DNA of 64,000 nt from Minicystis rosea (lineage in GTDB: Bacteria > Myxococcota_A > Polyangia > Polyangiales > Polyangiaceae): assembly GCA_001931535.1 (NCBI GenBank), contig CP016211.1, positions 2,694,501 to 2,758,500 on the forward strand. The letters run 5' to 3'. This document shows, in pieces, positions 45,436-55,187 of this stretch. A program made the translations under genes and the position numbers. The notes beneath the pieces were generated by a model. That model did no database searches, was not told the DNA's origin, and saw only the letters and a list, made by a program, of their open reading frames with translations. How positions within the stretch are numbered: position 1 is the first letter of the stretch; each line of letters begins with the position of its first letter.

Positions 45436-46250
45436 GTGCGATCGCTCTCCCGCGCGGCGCGCCCGATCTCGATGAGCGCCGCGATGCGCGCCTTCACCTG
45501 ATCGACGTAGGCGTAGATGACCTCGTCGTCCTCGGTGCCCGTGCCCTCGAAGACGATGGGCTCGCCGTAGTGCACCGAGAGCCGCACGGGCAGCGGCAGC
45601 GCGAGGCCGTACGGAGTGATGGGCACGTAAGGCGCGCCCATGAGCTTCCCGAGCGCGTACGAGTTGGCGATGGTGGGGATGGCGTCGCCGCCGCCGATGA
45701 AGCCGAAGGGGATGATCGGCGTCCGCGTCTTCAACGCGAGCCGCACGAAGCCGGTGCCGAAGCCCACGAGGCTGAAACGATCGCGGTAGAGCTTGGCGGT
45801 GCCGCGCGCGCCCTCGGGGAAGACCATGAGCAGGCGATCGTCCTCGAGCAGCTTTTCCGCTGTCTCCGGCACACCCGTGAGCTGCCCGGTGCGGTTCGTC
45901 CACTGCGAGGCGAAGGGCACCTTGTTGATGAACTTCTCCGCCATGCCCTGCGCCAGCCGCGGCGGCTCGCGCTCGAAGAACATGGACGCGATCACCATCG
46001 CGCCGTCGACGGCCACGCCGCCCGAGTGGTTGCCGACGAGCATCGCGCGCCCGCGCGCGGGCACGTTCTCGAGGCCATGGGCCCGCACCCGGAAGTAGCG
46101 CCGGTAGAAGAAGCCGAGCGACGCGTAGAAGTAACCAAGGTGCTCGCGCGAGACGCCGTAAGGATCGACGCCGCACGCGTTGAACGGGATCTCTAGGCGC
46201 TGGAGTCGTTCGCGGACCTCTTCGTCGACCAACGGCGACAATAGCGACAA
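45432..46250 (-). CDS. PlsC-like acyltransferase
   Basis: The 272-residue protein has the lysophospholipid/diacylglycerol acyltransferase pattern: [12 protein letters not shown] with the catalytic His and a downstream Asp, and VFPEGARG as the glycerophosphate-binding motif. [15 protein letters not shown] follows. The His-Asp spacing is the longer form seen in DGAT-like members. It is likely peripheral to the inner membrane and acylates a lipid. It is directly coupled to the epimerase, suggesting a shared lipid or glycolipid modification; this is an inference. Confidence 0.87.
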   Translation of the reverse strand: MSLLSPLVDEEVRERLQRLEIPFNACGVDPYGVSREHLGYFYASLGFFYRRYFRVRAHGLENVPARGRAMLVGNHSGGVAVDGAMVIASMFFEREPPRLAQGMAEKFINKVPFASQWTNRTGQLTGVPETAEKLLEDDRLLMVFPEGARGTAKLYRDRFSLVGFGTGFVRLALKTRTPIIPFGFIGGGDAIPTIANSYALGKLMGAPYVPITPYGLALPLPVRLSVHYGEPIVFEGTGTEDDEVIYAYVDQVKARIAALIEIGRAARESDRT

Positions 46251-46337
46251 GGCCGTCCTCCCTTCGCGCCGTGACGGCGCGGCGCCGCGAGGTAGCTCAG
46301 CTCCACGCCGCCGTCGAGAGGGCTCGGGTGCCGGTGC

Positions 46338-47060
46338 TCACCGGCGCGCGCTCTCGCGGCCGAGGAGGCGCATCTCGGCCTCCGCCGGCGCGGGGTCCGC
46401 TTTCTGGCGGGCGACGTAGGCCTCGAGGACGGTGGCGGCGCGCCACACGAGGGCGCCCTGCAAGAGCGAGATGATGCCGAAGAGCACGGGGAGGACGGCG
46501 CATTCACGGTCGCCCGCGTCGAAGGTCATGGCGAGCCCGAGGGCCACGAGGAGGACGCCGTTGTGGATGATGGCCCACCGCGCCGCGCTGCGTGCCTGGG
46601 CCGTCGCGTCGGCATCGCACGCGAGCATCGCCGCGCCGGCGGCGAGGAGGTGCATCGCGACCACGAGGCCCGTCGGCGCCGCACACGTGAGGATGAAGAA
46701 CACCGGCAGGAACCTGCCGGACGCGGCAGCGAGCATCGTGCCCAGGAAGGCGCCGAGCGCCGCGAGCGCGCCGGGAACGACCATCTGGCCGAAGAGGAAG
46801 CAGGTGAAGGCCGCGAGCTGCACGGTGAGCGGCGCCCTTCCGCGCTTCCACGAGCGCTCGCGGACCTCGCGATACGCCCCCGTCCCGCGGATTTGCTCGC
46901 CGTCGGGCACGAGGCCCCACGCGCGTTCGCCCCTGGCGTCGTGGACGAGGAAGAGACCGACGGGAATGATGAGGACGACGAGGAGGACGATCAGCACACG
47001 AAGCCTCCATGCGGCGGGCCCGGACCTCCTGATGGTAGCGGCGTCCTCGATGGCGCGCAT
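46338..47060 (-). CDS. Integral membrane protein of unknown function
   Basis: The 240-residue protein starts at ATG 47060 with gaggctcctc before it. It has about six hydrophobic helices (about 22-42, 78-102, 108-130, 140-158, 170-190 and 195-215) and one hydrophilic loop after the first helix. I recognise no family. It is followed after 87 bp by the acyltransferase gene on the same strand, so it may head the operon 47060-43190. Confidence 0.7.
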   Translation of the reverse strand: MRAIEDAATIRRSGPAAWRLRVLIVLLVVLIIPVGLFLVHDARGERAWGLVPDGEQIRGTGAYREVRERSWKRGRAPLTVQLAAFTCFLFGQMVVPGALAALGAFLGTMLAAASGRFLPVFFILTCAAPTGLVVAMHLLAAGAAMLACDADATAQARSAARWAIIHNGVLLVALGLAMTFDAGDRECAVLPVLFGIISLLQGALVWRAATVLEAYVARQKADPAPAEAEMRLLGRESARR

Positions 47061-47205
47061 GAGGAGCCTCGATGATGGTTCGCAGGAGAAATCCGTGACG
47101 CTGCCTGCATGAGGCCGACGCCGGCCGCGCACGTACGCCTCGTTCTCGGTGAAAACACGCTCGCCTTCTGGAAGCGGTGAGGCACGTGCCCTATCACGCC
47201 GCGCC

Positions 47206-48033
47206 ATGCAGAAGACCGCGGTATTCCTGGCTCCGCTCGCCCTCGTCTGGGGCTGCGGCAACGCTCCCACGCCCGCGCCCGCCTCGGCCACGCCGGGCAA
47301 CACGGCCGCGCCGGCAGCTGCTTCGACGGCATCGGCCGCCGCGTCGCGCGCGACGGACACGTTCCAGACGAAGAGCGGCGACGTGAAGGTCACGCCCATC
47401 TATCACGCGAGCACGCTGCTCGAGGTCGGAGGCAAGGCCATCTACGTCGACCCGTTCAGCAAGGGTGATTTCACCGGCCTGCCCAAGGCGGACTTCATCC
47501 TGATCACCGACGTTCACCAAGATCACGACGACCCCAAGGCCCTCGACGCGCTGAGCACGCCGGCGACGAAGATCATCGCGCCTCCCGCGGTGGCCGCCGA
47601 TCTCAAGGCCCGCCCCAACGTGACCGTGATCGAGACCGGCAAGAAGCAGAGCCTCGGTCTCTTCGAGGTCGAGGGCGTGCCGATGTACAACCTCCAACGC
47701 GGCCCGCAGCCGGGGAAGCTGTTTCACGACAAGGGCCGTGGCAGCGGCTACGTGGTCACGTTCGGTGACAAGCGCTTCTACTTCTCGGGCGACACCGAGT
47801 GCACGCCGGAGATGAAGGCGCTCCCGCAGATCGACGTGGCCTTCGTGTGCATGAACCTTCCGTACACGATGCCGCCCAAGGAGGCGGCCGAGTGCGTGAA
47901 CGCGTTCAAGCCGAAGGTGCTGTTCCCGTATCACTACGCGGTGCCCGGCGGCGAGAGCTCGAACCTCGATGATCTCAAGGCCGCGATCGATCCTAAGGCG
48001 GGCGTCGAGGTGCGCTTGCGCAAGTGGTATTGA
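47206..48033 (+). CDS. UlaG-like metallo-beta-lactamase-fold lipoprotein
   Basis: The 275-residue protein starts at ATG 47206 (MQKTAVFLAPLALVWGCG), with a signal peptide and Cys. After an Ala/Thr linker comes the fold of UlaG-type lactamase-superfamily proteins: VTPIYHASTLLEVGGKAIYV, then ITDVHQDHDDP with the H-x-DH metal residues. FYFSGDTE and FPYHYA close it. Family members hydrolyse cyclic phosphodiesters, lactones or similar; export to the periplasm is implied here. It is unrelated in sequence to the other lactamase-fold lipoprotein at 10771-11768. It diverges from the membrane protein gene. Confidence 0.85.
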   Translation: MQKTAVFLAPLALVWGCGNAPTPAPASATPGNTAAPAAASTASAAASRATDTFQTKSGDVKVTPIYHASTLLEVGGKAIYVDPFSKGDFTGLPKADFILITDVHQDHDDPKALDALSTPATKIIAPPAVAADLKARPNVTVIETGKKQSLGLFEVEGVPMYNLQRGPQPGKLFHDKGRGSGYVVTFGDKRFYFSGDTECTPEMKALPQIDVAFVCMNLPYTMPPKEAAECVNAFKPKVLFPYHYAVPGGESSNLDDLKAAIDPKAGVEVRLRKWY

Positions 48034-48191
48034 GAGTGACCAGATTCGCTGGGTCTCGTGACTCCGTGCGTCGCGAAGCCCAACCGATCTGCGGAGATCG
48101 CCCTGATTTGGCGGCAATCGGAAGCGATCCGCCGACGACATCGAACCGTCGGTGGACGTAGGCTCATCTCGCAGCGTCCATTCACGCGTGG

Positions 48192-48207
48192 TTGGTGCGC
48201 GCACCAA
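48192..48207. promoter_or_regulatory. Palindrome upstream of the large kinase gene
   Basis: ttggtgcgcgcaccaa is a perfect 16-bp palindrome 75 bp before the start at 48283. Its sequence differs from the TetR operator. It is a candidate operator in a 249-bp intergenic region. Confidence 0.4.
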
Positions 48208-48258
48208 AGTTGGGGTGCGCGCTGACGCTGCCATTGTCTCGCGCGTGACGTTCGACTG

Positions 48259-48264
48259 TATGAT
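48259..48264 (+). promoter_or_regulatory. Possible -10 box for the large kinase gene
   Basis: tatgat lies 18 bp before ATG 48283. A weak ttgtct sits 19 bp further upstream, longer than the usual spacing. If used, the mRNA leader would be only about 12 bases and lack a ribosome site, matching the absence of one. Confidence 0.3.
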
Positions 48265-48282
48265 GCCGCACCTACACCACGC

Positions 48283-51200
48283 ATGCAGCCCGGCGACATC
48301 ATCGCGGAGCGCTTCGAGATTCAGCGGTTGATAGGGAGCGGCGCGATGGGCGTCGTTTTCCAAGCGCGGGATCACACGACCAGCACGGAGGTCGCCGTCA
48401 AGGTGCTCCGTGACGCCTCCGGCCACGCTTCGCGCTTCGAGCGTGAAGCGCAAGTTCTCGCGGATCTCCATCATCCGCACGTCATCCGTTACATCGCGCA
48501 CGGCGCGACGTCGCTCGAGCAGCCGTACCTCGTGATGGAGTGGATCGAGGGCGAGGATCTCGGGCGACGGCTCGCGCGGGGGCGGCTGCGCGTGGACGCG
48601 TGCATCGCGCTCGGCGCGCGCGTCGCCGCGGCGCTGGCCGAAGCGCACAAGCACGGCGTCATCCACCGCGACGTGAAGCCGAGCAACCTGCTGCTCGCCG
48701 GCGGGGACGTGGCGAACGTGAAGGTGCTCGACTTCGGGATCGCGCGGCGCGACGGCTGGGCGCGGACGACGCAGGCCGGGGCCGTGCTCGGCACGCCTGG
48801 GTACATGCCGCCGGAGCAGGCGCGCGGCGAGGACGTCGCGGATCCACGCGCGGACGTGTTCTCGCTCGGGTGCGTGCTCTTCGAGTGCGCCACGGGCGCG
48901 CCGGTGTTCGCGGGGCAGCACCTGCCGGCGATCCTGGCGAAGGTCTTGTTCGAGCCGGCGCCGCGGGCGCGATCGCTGAGCCCCGAGGTGCCGGAGGTGC
49001 TCGACGATCTGATCGCGCGCATGCTCTCGAAGGAGCCCGGCGAGCGCCCGACGAGCGAGGAGGCCGCGGCGACCCTGCAAGCCATCCAACGGCTCGCGGA
49101 CGAGGCGCAGGGCAACGACGACACGGAGCACGCGCCGCTGAGCGCGCGATCGCTGACGCGCGACGAGCAGCGCGTGCTCTCGGTGGTCATGATCGGCGCC
49201 CCGAGCAACGCGACGATGATCGACGTGGCGCCGCTGCGCCGCGTGGCGCGGGCGCGGGGCGCGCGGCTCGAGCGGATGGCCGACGGATCGATGGCCGCGA
49301 TCCTGCTCGAAGCGCTGCCGCCCATCGACGACGCCGCCCAAGCGGCGCGGCTCTCGCGTGATCTCCACGCCGTCGCGCCCGATCGCCCGGTGGTGATGGC
49401 CACCGGCCGGAGCGGCGGCCTCTTCAAGCGCACGGTGGGTGACGCCATCAACCGCGCGGTGCGCCTCCTCGACACCGCGTCGCGCGCGCCCGAGCGGCTC
49501 GATGCGCCGCTCGTCGACCCCGCGAGCGCGCGCCTCCTCGACAAGCGCTTCGAGCTCCGCCAGGTGCCGCACGGCTACGCCATCGTGGGCGAGCTCGATC
49601 CGGGCGCGGCCACGCGATCGCTCCTCGGCCGCGCCAGCCCCTACGTCGGGCGCAAGGCGGAGATCGGCGTGCTCACCACGCTCTTCACCGAGACCCTCGA
49701 GGACTCCATCCCGCACGCCGCATTGGTGACGGGGCCCTCCGGCTTCGGGAAATCGCGGCTCGCGCACGAGATGGTGCGCGTCATCCAAGCCGAGGCACCG
49801 AGCGCCGCGGTGTGGGTCGCGCGCGGCGACTCGCTGCGCACCGGGGCCGCGTTCGGGCTCCTCGCCGAGGCGCTGCGCAGCGCCGCGAAGCTGCGCCGCG
49901 GAGAGCCCATCGAGGCGAGCCGCGAGCGTCTCCGCAGCTACGTCGCCGAGCGCGTCCCAGCCGCGGATCGCCTGCGCGTCACCGAGTTCATCGGCGAGCT
50001 CACGGGCGTGCCGTTTCCGGAGGACGAGAGCCCCGCGCTCTGGTCGGCGCGCCACGACGTGCGGCTCATGCACGAGCAGATCGTGCGCGCGTTCGCCGAC
50101 CTCCTCCGGGCCGAGTGCAGCACGCGGCCGGTGGTGCTCCTGCTCGACGATCTCCAGTGGGGCGACGCGCCGTCGATCCGCTGCATAGGACGCGCGCTCG
50201 CCACGTTGAAGAGCGTGCCGTTCTTCGTGCTCGGGATGGCGCGCCCCGAGGTGTCGCAGACGTTCCCCAAGCTCTGGGAGGAGGAGGGCGTGGTGAACCT
50301 CCGCCTCAAGGAGCTCTCGCGCAAGGCCGGCGTGGAGCTGGTCGAGCGCGCCCTCGGCGATCGCGCCACGCCGATGCTCGTCGATCGCTTGGTGACGCAG
50401 GCCGACGGGCACGCGCTCTACCTGGAGGAGATCGTGCGCGCCGTCGCCGAAGGGCGCGACTACACCGCGCCGGAGACGGTGCTCGCGCTGGTGGGCGCGC
50501 GCATCTCTCAGCTCTCGGCCGACGCGCGCCGCGTGCTCCGCGCCGCGAGCATCTTCGGTGACGTCTGCTGGGCAGGCGGCGTCGCGGCGCTCGTCACCGA
50601 CACGGGCGAGGAGGCGGCCCTGCGTCACCTCGAAGCGCTGGTGGAGCAGGAGGTGTTGGTGCGCCGTGCGGACAGCCGTTTCGCCGGCGAGATCGAGTAC
50701 GCCTTCCGCCACGCGCTCCTCCGCGAGGGCGCCGCGGCCACGCTCACCGACGCCGATCGCACGCTCGGACATCGCCTCGCGGGCGAGTGGCTCGAGCAGC
50801 ACGGCGAGCGCGATCCGCTCGTGCTCGCCGAGCATTTCGCCCGTGGCGGGGACACCGATCGCGCCGGTCGCTGGTTCGGGCGCGCCGCCGAGCACGCCTA
50901 TGGCGCGGGCGATGCGGAGGGCGCCATCCGTCACGCGCGGCGCGGCCTCGAAGCCGAGCTCTCCGGCGAGCAGCGGGGCGCGCTCCTCGGTGTGCTCTGC
51001 GAGGCGTATGCGTGGCGCTTCGAGTGGGACGCCGCGGCCTCGCTCGTCGACGAAGCGCTGCGCCTCGCGCGCCCGGGCAGCGTCCCCTGGACGCACGCGG
51101 CCACCGCGCGCCTCTGGATCTCGGTGGCCCGCGGCGACTTCGAAGAGCTGCCCGGGCAGATCACGCAGATCCAGGAGACCGCCATCGAGCCCGACGCCCT

Positions 51201-52143
51201 CGGCGTCGTGGCGCTCTCGCTCGGGTTCGGCGTCTTCTCGTTCGACATGCTGGGCCGCTTCGATCTCGCGGCCACCACGCTCTCGCGCTTCGGCGCGCTG
51301 GTGGAGCCGATCGCCGCGCACGATTGGGTCGCGCGCGGTTGGCTCGAGTTCGCGCGCGCCCATTTCACGGCCATCGCGGGCGACGATCCATGGCGCGGCC
51401 TCGGCTTGGCCCGCGCCTCCGCCGCGAGCTTCCAGGACGCGGGCTACGGGCGCGGCTTACCCGTCGCGCTCCTTTGTGTCGGCATGTGTCTCTGGCTGCT
51501 CGGCGCGTTCGAAGAATCCGAGCGCACGCTGCGCGGCACGATGGTCGATTGGGACCTCGGCGATTTCGCGCTCCTCCGCGACTACTACCTCGCGCACGTG
51601 CTCCTCGATCGGGGCGAGATCGAGGCCGCGCGCGAAGGGGCGCGCGCCATCCTCCTCCGCGCCGAGCAGCTCAAGAGCCCGCGCTTCGAGGGCCGCGGTC
51701 ACTGGCTCCTCGCGCAGATCGCGCTGCGCGCCGGCGACGTCGCCGCCGCCTCCCGCGAGGCCGAGCTCGCCATGGAGCGCACGCCCGCCACCGTGCTCAA
51801 CCGGTTGTCGGTGGAGATCACGCTCGCGTCGCTCCGCCTCGCCGAGGGCCGCATCGAGGAGGGCCTGCGCATCGCCGAATCCGCGCTCGCCGCCTGCGAA
51901 GCGCGCGGCGCCTACGTCCTCCGCGCGCGCCTCGTCCACGCCGAAGCGCTCGAGGCCGCCGGCGCCTTGGAGCGTGCCCGCAAGGCGCTCGTCGAGGCCC
52001 ACGCCGCGCTCCTCGCCGCCGCCGACAAGATAGGCGCGCCCGGCTTGCGAAGAAGCTTCCTCGAACGCGTGCCCGAGCACGCCCGCATCCTCCAACGCAT
52101 CGCCGCCATCGACCGCCACCAGCGCAAGGGAACCGTCCGATGA
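48283..52143 (+). CDS. Ser/Thr kinase-cyclase-like-ATPase-TPR signalling protein
   Basis: The 1286-residue protein begins MQPGDIIAERFEIQRLIGSG. The kinase domain (1-270) has AVKVL, HRDVKPSNLLL (about 127), DFGIAR and YMPPEQ. Residues about 296-445 resemble a class III cyclase domain without clear metal residues (LSVVMIGAP, MADGSMAAIL, TVGDAINRAVRLLDTA). A STAND-type ATPase follows, with Walker A GPSGFGKSR (about 483) and Walker B VVLLLDDLQWGD (about 616). The C-terminal 400 residues are TPR-like. It is a cytoplasmic signal integrator. Its stop overlaps the methyltransferase ATG (ATGA), so the two are made together. Confidence 0.92.
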   Translation: MQPGDIIAERFEIQRLIGSGAMGVVFQARDHTTSTEVAVKVLRDASGHASRFEREAQVLADLHHPHVIRYIAHGATSLEQPYLVMEWIEGEDLGRRLARGRLRVDACIALGARVAAALAEAHKHGVIHRDVKPSNLLLAGGDVANVKVLDFGIARRDGWARTTQAGAVLGTPGYMPPEQARGEDVADPRADVFSLGCVLFECATGAPVFAGQHLPAILAKVLFEPAPRARSLSPEVPEVLDDLIARMLSKEPGERPTSEEAAATLQAIQRLADEAQGNDDTEHAPLSARSLTRDEQRVLSVVMIGAPSNATMIDVAPLRRVARARGARLERMADGSMAAILLEALPPIDDAAQAARLSRDLHAVAPDRPVVMATGRSGGLFKRTVGDAINRAVRLLDTASRAPERLDAPLVDPASARLLDKRFELRQVPHGYAIVGELDPGAATRSLLGRASPYVGRKAEIGVLTTLFTETLEDSIPHAALVTGPSGFGKSRLAHEMVRVIQAEAPSAAVWVARGDSLRTGAAFGLLAEALRSAAKLRRGEPIEASRERLRSYVAERVPAADRLRVTEFIGELTGVPFPEDESPALWSARHDVRLMHEQIVRAFADLLRAECSTRPVVLLLDDLQWGDAPSIRCIGRALATLKSVPFFVLGMARPEVSQTFPKLWEEEGVVNLRLKELSRKAGVELVERALGDRATPMLVDRLVTQADGHALYLEEIVRAVAEGRDYTAPETVLALVGARISQLSADARRVLRAASIFGDVCWAGGVAALVTDTGEEAALRHLEALVEQEVLVRRADSRFAGEIEYAFRHALLREGAAATLTDADRTLGHRLAGEWLEQHGERDPLVLAEHFARGGDTDRAGRWFGRAAEHAYGAGDAEGAIRHARRGLEAELSGEQRGALLGVLCEAYAWRFEWDAAASLVDEALRLARPGSVPWTHAATARLWISVARGDFEELPGQITQIQETAIEPDALGVVALSLGFGVFSFDMLGRFDLAATTLSRFGALVEPIAAHDWVARGWLEFARAHFTAIAGDDPWRGLGLARASAASFQDAGYGRGLPVALLCVGMCLWLLGAFEESERTLRGTMVDWDLGDFALLRDYYLAHVLLDRGEIEAAREGARAILLRAEQLKSPRFEGRGHWLLAQIALRAGDVAAASREAELAMERTPATVLNRLSVEITLASLRLAEGRIEEGLRIAESALAACEARGAYVLRARLVHAEALEAAGALERARKALVEAHAALLAAADKIGAPGLRRSFLERVPEHARILQRIAAIDRHQRKGTVR

Positions 52144-52901
52144 CCATCGACATCACGCGCCCGCAGATCGGCCGCATCTACGACTACGTGCTCGGCGGCA
52201 CGTACAACCACGAAGCCGATCGGCGCGCCGCAGAGAGCATGCTCGAGCTCATGCCCGCCTATCCGCGCTGGGCCTATCAGAACCGCGCCTTCCTCGCCGA
52301 CGTGGGCCGCCGCTGGGCCGCGGAGGGCCGCCCCCGCGTGCTCGATCTCGGCTCGGGCCTCCCCACGCAGGGCCACTTCAACGAGCACATGCCGGACGCG
52401 AAGATCCTCTTCACCGACGTGGATCCGCTCACCGTCGTGCAGGCCCAGCACATCCTCGCCTACAACTCGGAGATGGCCTATCTACAGGCCGATCTGCAGA
52501 ACGCCGAGGCGGTGATCGAGCAGGCCACGGGCTTCTTCGGCGACGAGCGCGTCCTCGCCGTGGGCTGCATCGGCGTCGTCTATTTCCTCTCCGACGACAA
52601 CCTCCGTCGTCTGATGGCGGCGCTCTACGACTTCTGCGCGCCGGGCAGCGTGATCGCCTTGAGCTGGCCCACCGTCCCCGACAACGACGTGGTGAGGGCC
52701 ACCTTCACCGCCGCCGCCGCGCACGCGCGCGTCCAATTCTATGCGCGCACGCCCGAGCAGGTGACGGAGCTGATGAAGCCGTGGCGCTCCGTCGGCATCG
52801 AGTCGCTCTCCGAGCGCTACCGCGACGCCGGACCGCCGGCGGCGCACCCCGACCATCCGCTGCACCAAACCGAGATGTTCGGCGCATTCGGCGCGCGTTG
52901 A
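52140..52901 (+). CDS. DUF574-type SAM-dependent methyltransferase
   Basis: The 253-residue protein begins with the family hallmark IGRIYDYVLGGTYNHEADRR, then RWAYQNRAFLADVGRRW. The SAM-binding motif VLDLGSGLPTQGHFNEH and the acidic turn FTDVDPLTV follow. This is the S-adenosyl methyltransferase family common in actinomycetes and some myxobacteria; substrates are mostly unknown. Translation is coupled to the kinase-ATPase protein by an ATGA overlap. That points to a joint function, perhaps the kinase complex controlling a methylation step (inference). Confidence 0.88.
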   Translation: MTIDITRPQIGRIYDYVLGGTYNHEADRRAAESMLELMPAYPRWAYQNRAFLADVGRRWAAEGRPRVLDLGSGLPTQGHFNEHMPDAKILFTDVDPLTVVQAQHILAYNSEMAYLQADLQNAEAVIEQATGFFGDERVLAVGCIGVVYFLSDDNLRRLMAALYDFCAPGSVIALSWPTVPDNDVVRATFTAAAAHARVQFYARTPEQVTELMKPWRSVGIESLSERYRDAGPPAAHPDHPLHQTEMFGAFGAR

Positions 52902-52921
52902 GTCATCGATCACGCCCAACA

Positions 52922-52955
52922 CCCGTGCTCGATCTCCAAAGAGGTCGAGCACGGG
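52922..52955. terminator. Bidirectional terminator-like hairpin
   Basis: cccgtgctcgatct and aggtcgagcacggg pair with one mismatch around ccaaag, between the convergent genes ending at 52901 and 52981. No T-tract is seen. Confidence 0.55.
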
Positions 52956-52980
52956 CGCCGAACGCAGATTCGTCAGCGCC

Positions 52981-53340
52981 TCAGCGGGGCGCGGCCGGTG
53001 CGGGAGCCGCAGGGGCAGCCGGAGCGGCGGCCGGCGGAGCCGGGGCTTGGGGCGCGGTCGGCCGAGTGTCGCCGTTGCGCATCCAGGGCGAGCTCTCTCG
53101 CTCGCCCACCACGCGAACATAAACGGTCTGCTGGCCACAGCCCTTTGCGACGACGGATGTTGCGCAAAGGTCGTCGGTGCCGATGCACAGCATCTTTCGC
53201 TCCAAGACGGTGGCCTCGATCTGCTGTGCAGGACAGCCGAGATCCAGGGAGGCCCGGTTCTTGACCGGCTGCAAGTGGAGGACCTCGAGTCCACAACCCG
53301 CGGTCAACAGCAGCGCGCCGGCGATGATTCGATGTTGCAT
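52981..53340 (-). CDS. Small lipoprotein
   Basis: The 119-residue protein starts at ATG 53340 (MQHRIIAGALLLTAGCG) with a signal peptide and Cys. The mature part has four or more Cys (CPAQQ, LCIGTDDLCATS, KGCG) and a beta segment (QQTVYVRVVGERE), and ends in a low-complexity Ala/Pro tail. The function is unknown. The frame opens further upstream, but only this start gives a signal peptide. Confidence 0.7.
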   Translation of the reverse strand: MQHRIIAGALLLTAGCGLEVLHLQPVKNRASLDLGCPAQQIEATVLERKMLCIGTDDLCATSVVAKGCGQQTVYVRVVGERESSPWMRNGDTRPTAPQAPAPPAAAPAAPAAPAPAAPR

Positions 53341-53573
53341 GTGGGCACCGTCTTCTTTCGAGCGGAAAGGAAAAGCGAGGCCGGAGTAACACCGTGCCGT
53401 GAGCCCAGCAAGACGATGACGTGCCTTTCTCTCGCGTTCTCCCTGAGTGGCATACATGGACTCTGCAGGAGGGAGCATGCCTCTCTCGAGCGAAGAGCGC
53501 AGCGTGCCAGTGGGCTATGGCCTGTCGATCGGGCCGGCGTCGATCTCGACTGCGTCGATGAGCATGTCCGCGC

Positions 53574-55067
53574 TCATGGGCGCAGCCGCGCGAGGCCCAC
53601 GCCCCCCGGACCATTGAAGGGGAGCAACCGCGGCCACGCGACGACGAGGTCGGGGCCACGCCGGACGACGCGTGAGGAGATCGGATCGCGCCAGAAGCTG
53701 CCGTGCGAAGGCTCGTGCGCGACGATCGTGGGCGGCGCGCGCAGGTGCCCGTCGAAGTCGATGGATGCGACGGAGAGGCTCGACGTGCTGGCGTTGCTGT
53801 TGGCGACGAGCGCGACGACGTGATCGCCGTCGCCGGTGAGGAACGGAGCGCACACGGCGTGATCCGGGATGCGTAGGTTCGGCGCGAGCGTCTTGCTGCG
53901 CACGGCGCCCGTGCGATCGAGCTCGACCCAGCGGGTGCGCTCCTCTCCCGAGACTTGGTTCTTCGACAGGAACGAGAGCCCGCCGCCCGACGGCGCCCAC
54001 GCGAGGCTCGGGTACCAATGATGGGTGCCGACGGGAGCGTCGGCCACGACGTGAACGGCGGCGACACGACCATCGAGCGCGATGCGCGTCACGACGACCT
54101 CGCCGTTCGTGAGCTCGCCGCGATGCCGGACCGTGGCGACGAGGAACCCAGCGCCGGAGAAGACCGCGCTCGCGTTGCCGGGGACCGCGGTGCCGCTCGG
54201 CGACACGATTGCGGGCGCGTGCTCCGGAGCGCCGTCCGGACGCAGCAACACGGCGCGCATCTCGTCGCCGCTCCGGCCCGCGGTGAGCGCGAGCAGCGGC
54301 CCGCCCTTGGGGCGCGACGCCAGCACGGGGCTCCCGCCGTCGAAGCGTTGCCCGTCGCCGCGCGGCGCGCCGGACACGTCGAGCGCGCGTACGATCATCC
54401 CATCCTGCACGTCGGCCGCGACGAGCCAACCCGAGCCGGTGGCGGCGAGGGCCACCCCGGTGCTGCCCTCGCCGCGATCCGCCGCCTCGCCCAAATCGAT
54501 CTCCTCGGAGGCCGGCGTGAGGTCGGGATGGAAACGCGCGAAGCGCAGGCGGGTACCGCGCGGCTCGAGCTTGCTCTCCTGCGTGATCCACGCGACGCCG
54601 ATCGCGTCGTCGGTCGCCGCGAGGGCGAGCTTCGTGGGGGCCATCGATCGCACGGTGCCGACGCCGCAGCCGAGGAGACGATCGCTCGGCGTGCAGCTCA
54701 GGCACGCGCGCGTGTCGAAGCCGCACCACGAGCCGCAGCGCAGCGTGCCGCCGGCGAGCTTGAAATCCGCGCACGTCTTCCCGTCGAGATCCGCGCCGTC
54801 GCAGCTCTCCGTGAACGCTTTCATCCAACCCGCAGGGTGAGGATTGGACTCGGTGGGGCCGATGGGGTCGTCTTGCTCGCGCTCGCAGGGATCCCGCTGC
54901 CCGTTGCCACAGAGCGGCGCACCGCATGCGGGCTCGAACGGCTCGGGGTTCCCGCGAAGCCCGGAGGAGGCGACGCGTGCCCTCGGGCTGGACACCAAAC
55001 GCGGCGGCGCGACCGCGCACGCGACACAACCGATCGCCAGCGCACCCCACAGGAAGCGAAGCTTCAC
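53574..55067 (-). CDS. Secreted beta-propeller-like protein
   Basis: The 497-residue protein has a signal sequence ending near CVAC. A Cys-rich region (about 48-130; CGAPLCGNGQRDPCE, DGKTCADFKL, CGSWCGFDTRACLSC) follows. The body has repeated strands of the type GVALAATGSGWLVAADVQDG, LRFARFHPD and PSLAWAPSGGG, which suggest a beta-propeller. The start is GTG 55067 or TTG 55070, both after gaggtga. It is probably exported and surface-bound; the ligand is unknown. Confidence 0.75.
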   Translation of the reverse strand: MKLRFLWGALAIGCVACAVAPPRLVSSPRARVASSGLRGNPEPFEPACGAPLCGNGQRDPCEREQDDPIGPTESNPHPAGWMKAFTESCDGADLDGKTCADFKLAGGTLRCGSWCGFDTRACLSCTPSDRLLGCGVGTVRSMAPTKLALAATDDAIGVAWITQESKLEPRGTRLRFARFHPDLTPASEEIDLGEAADRGEGSTGVALAATGSGWLVAADVQDGMIVRALDVSGAPRGDGQRFDGGSPVLASRPKGGPLLALTAGRSGDEMRAVLLRPDGAPEHAPAIVSPSGTAVPGNASAVFSGAGFLVATVRHRGELTNGEVVVTRIALDGRVAAVHVVADAPVGTHHWYPSLAWAPSGGGLSFLSKNQVSGEERTRWVELDRTGAVRSKTLAPNLRIPDHAVCAPFLTGDGDHVVALVANSNASTSSLSVASIDFDGHLRAPPTIVAHEPSHGSFWRDPISSRVVRRGPDLVVAWPRLLPFNGPGGVGLARLRP

Positions 55068-55187
55068 CAATTCACCTCGGGGAAGGAACGCAAACGCTCG
55101 GGCGACCTTACGACCGCTCTCCAGAACCGTTCGAGCCGAGCAGGCCCTCGACGCGCGACGGTCCGAAGCGTCCGACGGCGCCTCGGC

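Noticed and set aside
47194..51363. A 1389-codon minus-strand open frame
   Set aside because: It is antisense to the lactamase-fold and kinase genes; its composition reflects GC bias only.
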